From Phlebotomus papatasi (Eukaryota > Arthropoda > Insecta > Diptera > Psychodidae), in the NCBI RefSeq assembly GCF_024763615.1, contig NC_077222.1:100039417-100103416 (forward strand): a stretch of 64,000 nucleotides of DNA, given 5' to 3'. Each line of letters starts with the position of its first letter. The stretch's first letter is position 1. Under the pieces are notes generated by a model that saw nothing but the letters and a program-made list of their open reading frames with translations, was not told the DNA's origin and did not search any database. Position numbers and translations under genes: made by a program. Shown piece by piece: positions 28,101 through 34,507 of this stretch.

Positions 28101-31100
28101 AAGTTATGAATTGTGACATTTTACTGCTTATTGCTTTTAATCTTTGAATGTGATGTCGGTTTAACCCTTTCAGGAAGAGAGGATCAAAAACTGGGAGTCA
28201 GTCAGTTTTTTTCCGAATTTTTTTAGAGCAAAACACAATTATAGACGGCCGTAGGATATTTTTGGGTCATCAGTGGTCCAATTATCCTTAACCCTTTAAG
28301 TACGAGTAGGACACCGGTATCCTAAAAACAAAAACCAAATTTTCTGACTATTTAGAGAGGACATAATAATTTTCTGTAGTCAATTTTTTTTTTCCTTTTT
28401 GGGACACCGGTGTCCCTCTCGTCCATAAAGAAAGGGTTAATAATATTTTTTACAAATGTTTTTTGTTTAAGAAGATTAACTTGAGACAATTTATCTCGCA
28501 ACAAAAATCCTCAATCATCCATTTTTTAACCTATGAAGAATTTAATTAAAAAAAAATATAACAATGCGATTTTGTTTTGCGTAATGTTCAACCCCGTGAC
28601 GTAGATACTATAGGGACAGCTGTGAGGCGAGATTGTTATACGACCTTTCCGACTATTTCTAAATGAAGCTGGTCCTTACAATTTTTTTATTTAGATCCAC
28701 AATTATTTTGTCTATCCGAATTACATCAGGTTAAAACCCAGTTTCCATTAGAAATATGCGAAAAAAAAATTGTATAACAATGTAGCCCAACAGTTCAAAT
28801 AACCCCACCTGCCCCTAATTTAAAATTCGTCTGATACATCTGTTATATTAATGAAGTCTTTTAGCGGACAAACACTGAGTATTTGTTGATTGCTTATCGA
28901 TGTAACATCGATTTGAATAGATTTGAAAAATTTGATTGAGCTTCAGATAAAAATTATTCAGCTTTAGATAACAAATTATTTATTATTTTCAACTAGCTCA
29001 ATCACAATCGGTTAAGAAATAAGTTGTCTAGAACGTTTTTAATTTTTAACATTGAAAAATGAGCAAGGGTTGGAAGTGGCAGGAAAGAGCTAGGGAAGAG
29101 AAGGGAAGGGATTAGGGAAAATGAAGATTATATTAATGATTTTAAGATCAAGTTACGGGAGAGGAACGGGAGTTCTCGGAGGATCCTAATGCGGGCTTCA
29201 AACTGTCGATTTAGTCCACTCCCAAATGGTTTGAAATCCTAAACAATAGGGGAAAGTGCTCTCCCTTCGAACGTTCATGCCTTCGAATAATGTGAATTTC
29301 TTTTGTTTTTCGTAAGAGATTTACACTAAATTATCACGGAATTATCAACAATTGATGATAAGCCAAATATTTAATAGAAATGTGTAAGTCTCTTAGAAAA
29401 ACTAAAAGAAAATTTACATTATTCGAAAGCATCAACGTTCGAAGGGAGAATACTTTCCCCTAATTAGCAATTTTAGTGGTTTTTCAAAATCCAATGGATT
29501 ATGTGCCTTTAATATTTCATTTATTGTCAATTTTTTTTCAAGAATATTGTTTGAAGGGTCGAATATAGTGAGCGATAGTGTGTAGGTTGTACGTCCGATC
29601 AGTGTAGATTTTTTTTCCACAATATAGGTCTGTATATAACGAAAACTATACTCATACAGACCTATTTTGTACAAAAAAGATCCAGGCTGATCAGATCTAC
29701 AAACCGCACACATCACTCACTTCATGCTATCCTCTTAATTGAATTTCGATAGGTGTGTACAGTGTACAGTGTACATAAAAAAATATCAAAGAAGATGTAT
29801 TAAGAGATTATTATTATTATTATTATTTATTAATTTCATAAATTATATCATTTGATTATTATAATTGTTTTTTGGTATAATATCCTTGTAGTAACCTTGT
29901 CCATTTCTATCGTAAATCTATTTTTTAGAGTATTGCAGGATTTCAAATTATACGATATTACAAAAAATGTATTCTTCAAAATGTATTTTTAAAATAATTT
30001 TTAGAGTAGTAGAAATATTTTTATGTTTTCTTATTTTGTTTTGCAAAAAAGAAATGTTAAAAAAGATTAACTAAAAAAAATTAAAACTTGCAGTAAGAAG
30101 ATAAAGGTATATTTTTTAGGAAAACTTGCTTTATCGATTCTTAAATGACTTTTTAGAAAAAAAAACTTAGGAATATTTTTTTTTTTGAAAGATTTATATA
30201 TTTTCTTATAGCATTTATTGTGATTTATTTTCTAGGAATAAAAGAAATTTTTTAAAAGAGGTGACAAAACGTCCCAGGTTTTGCGAAATGCTGGAAGTCG
30301 TGACTTAGATCGTATATCTCAAAAGTAGGGCAAGATGGGGTAATTTAGAATCATGTCTAATTTGGGCCTTTGAGATTTTTTTTCACAATTTCGCAATATT
30401 TATTTACAATCTGTCATCCACAAGAGACATTTAGTAAATTTTCAAGCAACAAAGAAGAAAAAAAATAACTATATACAACATTGACCACTGTCGTTATTGC
30501 ATGATTTTTCGCACACTATGTCAAGTTGAATATCTTGACATTAGTGAGATGACACTTTGAGATTTCCTAACAATTTTAGGTTAGAAGAAGCATTCTCGAA
30601 TGTGAACCCTTGTATTTTTTTGTGATGTTCTTTTTCTCTTTGACAATCACAAATTGTGAGAAACTCTTAAAATTATCAAGATAGATCTGATTCTGAATTA
30701 CCTTATTTTACCCTACTTTCGCATCATTTACCGTTTACGGGTTCTTAATAGATTCAAACCGATTTATAAATCAAACAGTTTAATAGTTTAAAGAGTAATA
30801 AAATTGATTATCTGATAAAGATTAGTTTTCGGTTTATAATAGGTTCATTACCGGTTAAGACTGATTGGAATCGGTTCAGTGCAATTAGAAATTCCAAGAC
30901 CTTTCCAACAAGCCCAAATGTGATATCATTAGTAGAAAAATATGTTTTCTATAGTCTTTCAACCTTTGACCTTGAAGATAAGGTAGGTGGGAGTTTTGGG
31001 AAGGGGCGGAAGGTGAAAAAAATCGAGGGATTGTATACTGCTCTCTCTGTAGAGTTCGAACGATAAAAACTGACGTTTTTCACACAATAGGCAGTCCATG

Positions 31101-33575
31101 ATGAAATTAATAAGAGCATAGGGGAAGGTGGGACTACTTTGAACTGTAATGCTACATTGTTATACGATTTTTTCGCATACTTTTGAAAGAAATTGGGTTT
31201 AAGCATGATGTAATTTGGATAGACAAAACGGACAAAACAATTGTGAATCTAAATAAAATAATTGTAAGAACCAGTATTATTTTAGAAATACGCGAAAGAA
31301 TTTTATATCAATGTAGGCCCACAGCTCAATGTAGCCCCACCTCCCCCTAAGGCTTTTGAGCGGTGTTATTCCTGACTTGACTGTCACTGTTGTGTTATGA
31401 GTTCGAACCCTGCCCGGTGCAAATGATTGAAGAAAAATTTGTAAACTGAATGTGCAAATTTTCAAATGGCTATATCGTTGAAATAATGTAAAATTCACGT
31501 TCGTAGAGCTACCGTTGCTCAAAGTAATTTTTACAGTGCAAAATTTACATTTAGTTTCTTTTTTAATTATTGTTATAGTTTATCTATGAGATGATTCCCC
31601 AGACGTGATGTTCTTAATTTGATATGAAAGTGATTATGTCGAAGTAGAATCCATGCTTTCAATTGTCTTGTAATTATTTAATAAGCTAAAAGGTAAAATT
31701 TTTCACATATGTAATGCGTACCTTAAAAAATTATTTTAAGTAGGGGAAAGCGCACTTCTTTAAGTTTTCCTACGAGACTTAAACATTTCTATTAAATGTT
31801 AGTTAGTTTATTACACTGAGAAAAAATGGGGGTGCGATTAACTTTTTTACCTTATAATTTTAACACATTTTAAGTGTAAAAATATATCAACATTTTTTAA
31901 TGTTAATTTTACACTTTTTTAAGGGTAAAATTAATATGAAAAAGGGTAACTTTAACCCCTAATACACCTAAAAAGTATAATATTTACACCGATTTTGAAT
32001 CAATACTGCAGGGTAAAATAAACATTTCCGGAATGATATTTTAACTTTTTCGAATTTTTCTCAGTGTATCAATTATTGATAATACCGTGATAATTTAGTG
32101 TAAATCTCTTACGAAAAATAAAAAAAATTCACATTATTCGAAAGCATGAACGTTCTAAGGGAGAGGACTTTCCCCTATTGAAAAAATGAATCGTTTGAAG
32201 CTTGACTCGTCCGAAGGTAACGTGCTTTTTCCTATTTTTTCTCTTAAATTTATCCAATTTGGTCAGTTACTGTTTGTGATGACATGAATTGGGTTGTACT
32301 CTATCAAATTAAATTTATGCCGGAGTCTAATTTTGAATTCGTAAGCGCTATCAATTTAAATTTATTAACTGCAAGGGTCAGGTAAACAATGTGCTATAAA
32401 TTCACCCTGAGTCGATTTACTGAGAGTGCATGTATTTATAACAGTTTGATGAATGATCGTTCCTAATCATATTAGCAATTACCCGGCACTATTAATGGGT
32501 TTTCCTCATCGCAAATCAATTTTGGCACACTTCTTTTTTTAGTTCTTCATGTTTACTTATTTTCTTTTTTCATTAACTTTCCTGACGCGTAAGTCTATTT
32601 TTGAAGATGCTATCTTTTTGTGCGTTTTCACATGCAAATAGTATTTTTTTTTAAAATTATTTTTAAAGGAAATAATTGCTAGGATAAAAAAAGCTTAATT
32701 GTATTGATTCAGCAGTAGTGTTTGGGGTGTAAATTTGAACCCTTGAGTGACATGTTGAAAATTATCAGGGTTACAATCTTCTGTTAGATTTTCACAGATT
32801 ATGAGAACCCTTCATGAGCTCATTTTACAATTTTCGACTAAATCTAGCAAGGAATATGAGTGTAGAAATGGCTGCATTGCAGATGTAAAGTGTTATGCAA
32901 CTGGCACATTGCACAATGTTGAGCTATATTTTCAGGCTATTTATTGAATTACTGAAAAAAAAAAAAACTGACGAGATAGACTTCGAGTCATTTAATCTAT
33001 CACCTCATTTTGCGGTATAATTGCCCTCTTTCAAGAGGATATTATGTGAATTCTATTTAATGGGGTTCAATCATGCTTCTGTACCTTCTGCACATTATTG
33101 AAAAAGCAGCAGTTGACCCACTAAAAATCAAGGTAAAACTGTTTTTGCAAGGATACACCAGTTCCAAAATTGTCTGAATTGTTTGCATTATGGAGCTTTT
33201 TTTGCATTTAGTTACTGACAAAGTGTATCATTCGACATTTATATCGATTTTTTTGTATTCGTGAATTTTCGATATCGATTTTGTGCCCTGGAAAAAGCTC
33301 TGGGTTCTCCTTGAATTTTCAGTGACACAGAAAACTTTCTTTTGTGAATGAGAAAAGGGATTTTGAGAGCTTTTTTCTTCTCTATCGATTTATCTAGCAC
33401 TATTTCTGCTCACTTTGCCTTGAACATATATATTCAAAGTATTTGGGGGTTTGAGAGCTTTTCTTTTTACCTGTGACAAGTCTGAATCATCCCTAATTCG
33501 TTCCTCTAGCGTTGCATTTTTTCCCAAAGTGAGTGTTGAGAGAAATATTAGGACAATTCCCAATGGAGTTTTCAT
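6949..33575 (-). CDS. Fas1: fasciclin I (Fas1) gene, 5' six coding exons, 3' part outside window
   Basis: Fas1 encodes a secreted or GPI-anchored homophilic adhesion protein of four FAS1 domains on axons and epithelia in insects. Visible coding exons, in transcription order: 33471-33575, 11394-11526, 11115-11296, 10822-11052, 7188-7365, 6949-7115. All junctions are GT-AG and phases agree: 0, 1, 0, 0, 1, 0. Joined, they give 332 codons: signal peptide, then domain 1 with the family motif LTLFAPTNEAFQRY and the closing VLHVIDDVLQPLTV, then domain 2 with KVIDGHIIPN and NGVVHLISRPLMIVDNTV. The order and spacing match the known insect protein, so domains 3-4 and the C-terminus should lie beyond position 1. 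Intron 1 is about 21.9 kb and hosts a gypsy retrotransposon and many MITEs; large first introns are usual for this gene. A second Fas1-type first exon is at 57111-57215 on the other strand. Gene symbol by homology; exact orthology is an inference. Confidence 0.9.
7188..7365 (-). CDS. Fas1: Fas1 coding exon 5, domain 2
   Basis: 178 nt, phase 0 to 1. The preferred acceptor is TATCCCTTAG before 7365, giving PPPRADLFDKKVIDGHIIPN; a slightly different acceptor in the CCACCACCAAG stretch is possible. It continues VLFTAAAPFGDPLPTLAFED. The donor is AAAA|GTAATA. Confidence 0.85.
7661..7833. mobile_element. complete 173-bp MITE, GGGGGAAGTGGGGCACC ends, TA duplication
   Basis: Terminal inverted repeats GGGGGAAGTGGGGCACC / GGTGCCCCACTTTCCC are flanked by TA at 7659-7660 and 7834-7835. 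It lies in Fas1 intron 5. Related partial copies are at 636-752 and 49600-49796. No coding capacity. Confidence 0.8.
7963..8706. mobile_element. 744-bp TIR element, ends AGGGGTTACATGGGT
   Basis: The left end AGGGGTTACATGGGTGACTC and right end (reverse complement AAAGGTTACATGGGTCCTC) form inverted repeats, with a shared subterminal GGTCAAAAAAT, flanked by TA on both sides. A diverged relative starts at 20300. No transposase frame is seen, so it is a non-autonomous element. Confidence 0.7.
8852..9100 (+). CDS. candidate terminal coding exon, unknown protein
   Basis: Preceded by a good acceptor (AACTTCTCTACAG), this frame is open for 82 codons to TAG at 9098-9100. It has no ATG near its start, as expected of an internal or last exon. 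The peptide begins YPSCVLASVIHRLRTLLGEI, contains GGLTVDKKLLITNPKFIGLQ, and ends FNEQCVL. Composition is balanced and GC is well above the flanks, unlike chance frames here. Phase 0 at the acceptor agrees with the donor at 3996. It lies in Fas1 intron 5 on the opposite strand, so either a nested gene or an interleaved antisense gene is implied. I do not recognise the family. A decayed gene copy is the main alternative. Confidence 0.5.
   Translation, partial: YPSCVLASVIHRLRTLLGEIGAAPRDIYDVKSNSNGGLTVDKKLLITNPKFIGLQFEKYPRSAPIIHNAIQSSSVFNEQCVL
9245..9905. repeat. dispersed repeat R, copy A
   Basis: It starts with GCGGTCCAGGCTTTGCGAAA and continues through blocks containing cggttctcaaccgaattaaa, 'gacgaaatgtccgcct' and 'gtgagggaaaataagggg'. 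The same blocks in the same order recur at 30258, 35826 and 61440. Read on the minus strand, the start resembles a tRNA T-arm (GAGTTCGAGTATTTCGC), hinting at a tRNA-derived (SINE-type) end. Confidence 0.6.
10200..10620. repeat. degenerate tandem repeat with E-box-like palindromes
   Basis: Three or so diverged units share 'caagataaatttaatttgga' and 'gttcaagatttaattttag', each with a CACGTG/CGCGTG-like core, including the palindrome GATCACGTGATC near 10279-10290. It lies upstream of Fas1 exon 4 in intron 5. Function, if any, is unknown. Confidence 0.4.
10822..11052 (-). CDS. Fas1: Fas1 coding exon 4, end of domain 1, start of domain 2
   Basis: 231 nt, 77 codons, phase 0 at both ends. The acceptor is GAAACGCAG; the donor is AAG|GTAAGACAG. 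It opens VLHVIDDVLQPLTV (the FAS1 H2-type motif closing domain 1) and ends SHTYFIPIDEGFK, the opening motif of domain 2. Confidence 0.88.
11115..11296 (-). CDS. Fas1: Fas1 coding exon 3, domain 1
   Basis: 182 nt. The acceptor is AACACGACAG before 11296; the donor is CAA|GTATGATG at 11114. It encodes TLEQLGSTISSDLEGNPPLY and INNALVL, the middle of FAS1 domain 1. The first two bases complete the split codon of exon 2. The intron between exons 2 and 3 is only 97 bp. Confidence 0.88.
11394..11526 (-). CDS. Fas1: Fas1 coding exon 2, start of FAS1 domain 1
   Basis: The acceptor is ATCATTTCAG before 11526; the donor is ATTT|GTAAGTGC. 133 nt, phase 0 to 1. It encodes FYTLLERNQV and the diagnostic FAS1 H1 motif LTLFAPTNEAFQRY, ending HVLYHI, the beginning of the family's YH box. 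Confidence 0.9.
11527..12339. other. intron sequence, nothing recognised
   Basis: This is the start of Fas1 intron 1 sequence nearest exon 2. AT-rich, with no open frames of note and no inverted repeats. Confidence 0.5.
12344..12872 (+). mobile_element. piggyBac-type MITE, copy 1 (TTAA target)
   Basis: 529 bp flanked by TTAA on both sides (12340-12343, 12873-12876), with termini CCCATT... and ...AATGGG. TTAA duplication with CCC-starting ends is the piggyBac signature. A second copy of the whole element lies in inverted orientation at 50634-51168. The 75-codon frame at 12395 has a recognisable counterpart (79 codons) in the other copy, but I regard it as a property of the repeat rather than a gene. 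Confidence 0.75.
13045..13352. mobile_element. 308-bp MITE, GGGTAAAGTGATACAAG ends
   Basis: Inverted termini GGGTAAAGTGATACAAGCT / ACTTGTATCACTTTAC are flanked by TA (13043-13044; 13353-13354). The subterminal phrase caagttggacaa is repeated three times on the left and answered by its complement on the right. Same family as 20694-20922. Contains a short (TTA)n run near 13201-13222. Confidence 0.75.
14155..15225. repeat. cluster of cttcagacctaagg-family MITEs, three copies plus a fragment
   Basis: Copies at about 14155-14362, 14729-14930 and 14920-15115, and an end fragment at 15180-15222. Each carries imperfect inverted ends of the type AAGCGGTCTTCAGACT / GTCTGAAGCCCGTAT. Further copies are at 4454, 15719 and (partial) 29186. 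No coding capacity. Confidence 0.65.
15719..15893. mobile_element. intact 175-bp MITE of the cttcagacctaagg family
   Basis: The left end TACGGGCTTCAGACCTAAGG and right end CCTCTAGTCTGAAGACCGCT are imperfect inverted repeats. This short, unbroken copy is the reference for the interrupted one at 4454-4980. Confidence 0.65.
15894..18694. other. intron sequence, no gene recognised
   Basis: Fas1 intron 1. Short chance frames only (the longest, 95 codons at 16283-16570, has no family motif and low complexity). A tRNA T-arm-like stretch on the minus strand near 18500-18540 (GAGTTCGATTCTTC) may be a decayed tRNA-derived repeat. Confidence 0.45.
18695..18895. mobile_element. 201-bp MITE, ends ACTTACGACTTAAGCCGA
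   Basis: Left ACTTACGACTTAAGCCGA and right GGCTTAAGTCGTAAGT are inverted repeats; a third, internal copy of the motif (CGTCTTAAGCCGAGAAACG) lies near 18790. No coding capacity. Confidence 0.7.
19026..19452. mobile_element. 427-bp MITE, ends GGGTAAGTGTGCCAAAT
   Basis: Inverted termini GGGTAAGTGTGCCAAATT / AATTTGGCACACTTACCC are flanked by TA (19024-19025; 19453-19454). Subterminal 'ttcggccacc' on the left is answered by 'ggtggccgaaa' near 19227. No coding capacity. Confidence 0.8.
20300..20990. repeat. diverged relative of the 7963-8706 element, right limit unclear
   Basis: It starts TAAGGGGTTATGTGAATC and shares with 7963-8706 the phrases caagattactcagagt and tatttcgttcaag in the same order. 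It is interrupted by the MITE at 20694-20922. Confidence 0.45.
20694..20922. mobile_element. 229-bp MITE, GGGTAAAGTGGTAAAAG ends
   Basis: Inverted termini GGGTAAAGTGGTAAAAGTTG / ATATCACTTTACCC are flanked by TA (20692-20693; 20923-20924). Same family as 13045-13352. Confidence 0.75.
21068..21240. repeat. half copy of the 53544-type MITE
   Basis: GGGGAAACTGGGGCAGTAGC at the left is followed by sequence alignable with the left part of 53544-53755 (including 'ataggt...tctgaagtc'). The right terminus is missing. Confidence 0.55.
21241..22304. other. intron sequence up to the retrotransposon, nothing recognised
   Basis: AT-rich Fas1 intron 1 sequence without a supported gene. Its last five bases (TTCAG, 22300-22304) are the left copy of the retrotransposon target duplication. 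Confidence 0.5.
22305..22458 (+). repeat. 5' LTR
   Basis: 154 bp, begins TGTAACGTAAATATG and ends AATACGCTACA. It matches 26513-26666 with no difference by eye. A TATAAC-type element lies near 22320-22332. The last A is also the A of the Gag-Pol ATG. Confidence 0.95.
22458..26402 (+). CDS. Gag-Pol polyprotein, intact single frame
   Basis: 1314 residues without a break. Gag: residues 1-230, then two CCHC-type knuckles at about 233-265 (CQRCGRIHGSRNC, shortened spacing, and CHRCGALGHFRIGC). Aspartic protease with DTG at about 323-325. Reverse transcriptase with LRLCIDLTDVN (Asp about 493) and the active site SMDDIL (Asp 590-591). RNase H from about 732 (Asp about 737). Integrase with an HHCC zinc domain (HQGHVG about 949-953) and a DD35E core (Asp about 1013, Asp about 1066, Glu about 1102), then a basic C-terminal part. 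All catalytic residues I could check are present, so the element may be able to move. No gag/pol frameshift or stop is seen, so Gag and Pol would be made as one product unless processed. The ATG at 22458 uses the last LTR base; the next in-frame ATG is at residue 22. Many small frames on both strands inside are shadows. Confidence 0.95.
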   Translation: MVSEDDEPVIEHSPEEEAVQEMAENPPKPAVNQPKPLALESNMAVAWKKWLNSYEWYAKAHQVAKQPAEVQSAIFMSVIGPEVEQIYKGFRLTTAEENDVKVIQQRFAAYFEPKGNDVYEGYCLRKILQKEDEKFFDFVTRLKVQAEKCHYDTLTDRMILEQLVIGIKWEKMKEKILTIPDISLKDAEEMCQAYELAILQKKDMSKGPEESATAVVIDEIQKNSGSASKEFKCQRCGRIHGSRNCPAFNKPCHRCGALGHFRIGCQKAKVKVQSLTGDSEEQADGKEDEICEFKICEVSVSKKNNAWTQIVKCKNKEFVVKIDTGAECSVVNAKVLKDLKIQEIKRSKVKKLVTYNGGEIPVLGEVTLPCVIEGNSVDIKFQVIQKFCTPVIDGNVAERANLIKRLNTIEVPNEVFTGLGCLKDFEYEIDVVDEPKFSICPARTVPFSLQKAVKKELQNMEEMEVIKKCSKATDSVSPLVIVRKNGKLRLCIDLTDVNKNIKRRHFPLSTVEEIAARVTGSKCFTILDCTRGFWQIKMGPKSQDLLTFATPWGRYSCLRLPFGLASAPEIFQMVMTEMFKDMHGVEVSMDDILIHAKDEETLNRLTKAVIDKLMSSGLKLNRDKCVFNQKEVKFLGHLLSGEGLKVDPGKVEAIHNLKEPGGVKELQRLLGMLNYLSKFIDHFSDLTAPLRTLLKKDVTFCWGPEQRKALEALKKCLTSSPTLKLYDVNEDVVLSVDSSSKAFGAVLLQKGQPVAYATKALTESEQLWPQIEKEAGAIRFALKKFHDYVWGKSIVVESDHKPLESIFKKNTVSAPPRLKRILHDVKPYDPKIVYKRGVDIPIADTLSRDVVAGVEEESDEERVEVNVILALTKEAENRFKRATTADTHLQLLKKFIDQGWPVNSKRVPVEIRHYFAFKEELSHVDGILFKGDRCIVPASERKKTLEGLHQGHVGLNQSIRRAKDYFYWPGITKETTEMVESCNICQSNQNLRPKEKLLMKEVPDLAFEIVSSDLFTYKGHEYVLIADSFSGYYDFRQLRSTSTESVLDFFKEKFSEHGVPRQLHTDGGPQFTSRQFQQFAKDWGFEHCVSSPYFPRSNGHAERYVQTAKGLLKKCDESNQDVRLALLLARNTPGEHLQAVTERIFGRRTRTPFTVKSSMLKPKLAEDTSQKLKALRERQKQYADQGAREYPKFPDGARVRVKDQHGNWCTGDVVDMATDRSYNVKLDDGREVRRNGKFMAPTKVQISMGPPVEPEPPSHVRSNDDSPMSETVEDLASPLSSSYETAEEVTPPPPDGMVRTRYGRAVRPPVRLNL
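22459..22476 (+). promoter_or_regulatory. primer binding site overlapping the start of the coding frame
   Basis: TGGTGTCAGAAG directly follows the LTR, as a minus-strand primer binding site should (TGG pairs with tRNA CCA). The pattern fits a tRNA ending CTTCTGACACCA, which is leucine-tRNA-like; this is an inference from memory of tRNA ends. These bases also encode the first residues (MVSED) of the polyprotein. Confidence 0.7.
26500..26512 (+). promoter_or_regulatory. polypurine tract for plus-strand priming
   Basis: AAAAAAGGAAAGA lies immediately before the 3' LTR, the expected place and composition for the plus-strand primer. Confidence 0.8.
26513..26666 (+). repeat. 3' LTR
   Basis: 154 bp, matching 22305-22458 with no difference by eye, and followed by the right copy of the TTCAG duplication (26667-26671). 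Confidence 0.95.
26672..28287. other. intron sequence, no gene recognised
   Basis: Fas1 intron 1. The longest frame (minus strand 27682-28056, 124 codons) is low-complexity, lacks family motifs and has no splice context. Confidence 0.5.
28292..28436. mobile_element. 145-bp MITE with TTAA target, piggyBac-like
   Basis: TTAA at 28288-28291 and 28437-28440 flanks inverted ends CCCTTT / AAAGGG. Inside them are longer imperfect repeats around 'gacaccggtatcc' and 'gggacaccggtgtccc'. A possible fragment of the same type starts near 28153. Confidence 0.7.
28640..28815. repeat. right-hand part of a 31121-type MITE
   Basis: The end CCCCACCTGCCCC next to TA, with the preceding 'attgtataacaatgtagccc' and 'ccacaattattttgtctatc', matches the element at 31121-31347 in order. 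The left terminus is not seen. Confidence 0.6.
29249..29460. mobile_element. 212-bp MITE, GGGGAAAGTGCTCTCCC ends
   Basis: Inverted termini GGGGAAAGTGCTCTCCCTTC / GAAGGGAGAATACTTTCCCC are flanked by TA (29247-29248; 29461-29462). An unbroken copy of the family interrupted at 31743-32175. Confidence 0.8.
29463..30257. other. AT-rich intron sequence
   Basis: Contains a short (TTA)n run near 29806-29828; otherwise nothing recognised. Confidence 0.5.
30258..31110. repeat. dispersed repeat R, copy B, with an inserted MITE
   Basis: It starts with ACGTCCCAGGTTTTGCGAAA and follows the order of copy A; near the end are 'gagggattgtatactgctct' and 'gagttcgaacgataaaaa', shared with copy D at 61440. It is interrupted by the element at 30328-30713; a further MITE abuts it at 31121. 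Confidence 0.6.
30328..30713. mobile_element. 386-bp MITE, GGGCAAGATGGGGTAAT ends
   Basis: Inverted termini GGGCAAGATGGGGTAATTTA / TGAATTACCTTATTTTACCC are flanked by TA (30326-30327; 30714-30715). Copies A and C of repeat R read straight through this point (aaaagtacattcg, aaaagtactttcg), showing the empty site and confirming the TA duplication. Confidence 0.85.
31121..31347. mobile_element. 227-bp MITE, GGGGAAGGTGGGACTAC ends
   Basis: Inverted termini GGGGAAGGTGGGACTACTTT / ATGTAGCCCCACCTCCCCC are flanked by TA (31119-31120; 31348-31349). Related to the fragment at 28640-28815. Confidence 0.8.
31352..31425 (+). other. tRNA-like stretch, probably SINE head or pseudogene
   Basis: GAGTTCGAACCCTGCCCGG matches an internal B-box / T-arm, preceded by TTGACTGTCAC resembling an anticodon arm (GTC, aspartate type). 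The acceptor ends do not pair and the A-box is weak, so it is not a functional tRNA gene. Confidence 0.4.
31743..32175. mobile_element. GGGGAAAGCGCACTTC-type MITE split by another MITE
   Basis: Ends GGGGAAAGCGCACTTC / AGAGGACTTTCCCC are flanked by TA (31741-31742; 32176-32177). Apart from the insert at 31814-32066 it matches 29249-29460 in reverse orientation. Confidence 0.8.
31814..32066. mobile_element. 253-bp MITE with CACTGAGAAAAA ends, nested
   Basis: Perfect 12-bp inverted termini CACTGAGAAAAA / TTTTTCTCAGTG with TA duplication (31812-31813; 32067-32068). It interrupts the host MITE at a point where the uninterrupted family copy reads continuously. TA target and short ends suggest a Tc1/mariner-type mover. 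Confidence 0.85.
32178..33470. other. intron sequence next to Fas1 exon 1, nothing recognised
   Basis: AT-rich; no element ends, open frames or RNA-like structure that I can support. Confidence 0.5.
33471..33575 (-). CDS. Fas1: Fas1 coding exon 1, signal peptide
   Basis: 35 codons. The chosen start is the ATG at 33575; an in-frame upstream ATG (33626) would prepend a lysine-rich stretch unsuited to a signal peptide. The product opens MKTPLGIVLIFLSTLTLG, a good secretory signal, followed by the mature N-terminus ending RIRDDSDLSQ. The donor is CAG|GTAAAAAG at 33470, phase 0. This exon joins 11394-11526, which continues FYTLLERNQV as in known Fas1 proteins. Confidence 0.85.
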
Positions 33576-34507
33576 GTTGTCCTTCAACTGTGCGTTTTTC
33601 TTTTTTTTAAATTCCTTAATTTCCACTCAAAAGCCACAATCCAATAATTATATAACAGTTTTACCCTGTAATGATTGTTTCTACCACTAATATTTCACTC
33701 TGACTTTTTACCCATTCAAAGAGAGAAGAAAATCTTGGAACATGTGAGAAAATCACGTTGCAAAGACACACACAATGCACTACTTTTGCTCCAATCTTTC
33801 AATTTCCTCCACACAGTATTCTTTAATGTAGAATAATTAATAAATACTCATTTCCACCATTCACGCCACATACTTCACGCAAGGTATTCAAACTACTGTG
33901 CCAAGATAGGGGAATGATGGAACGTTCAACCGGCAATGCACAGAGGGGTTTGCCCCGAACGTCACCACGAGACCGAGGGAGAGGCACTGGAAGGTGACTG
34001 GAATACTTCCAGGGGAGTGGTGAATGTCATTGGAAAAATTATATATATTCTGTGGTGAAATTTCTTGGAGCGCTTTTTTGTTGCTTTTGGTCAACCCTGC
34101 GAACAAGAATCAAATTAATAGCTTGGCGAAAAAACTTTCTACACATTTAGTGTTCTGCGCCAGAAAATATGTGAAATACTACACAGCTTGATCAAGAGTT
34201 GGTTTGAAATTGAATTAACGATTCCACATGTGAACTTTATGAACTAGAGAAGACTTAATCTGCAAATGTTCAATGAAAGTTCACAAGATTAATTCTACAA
34301 ATTCCAGAACCAGGGGCATCTCAACATTTAATTTTTTTCCACACGTTTTTGCATAGAGGTACTGAAGACTATTGGCAAGTTTTTTCCTAAAGAGAATTGA
34401 CTTATAATTCCGATATATTTCGAAATCGTTTACTAAAAGCTATCTAAAAATACGTATTTCATAATGCTCGCCGAAATAATACAAGACCTTCGAGCAAATT
34501 TGTTTAA
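33576..34507. promoter_or_regulatory. presumed Fas1 upstream / 5' UTR region
   Basis: This precedes the Fas1 start codon on the minus strand, so it should contain the 5' UTR and perhaps the promoter. I cannot place a start site: there is only a weak TATATA at about 34040 and no clear initiator. A 5' UTR intron is possible. No other gene is seen. Confidence 0.3.

Noticed and set aside
31352..31425. Functional tRNA-Asp gene
   Set aside because: B-box and anticodon-like loop are present, but the acceptor stem does not pair and the A-box is poor.
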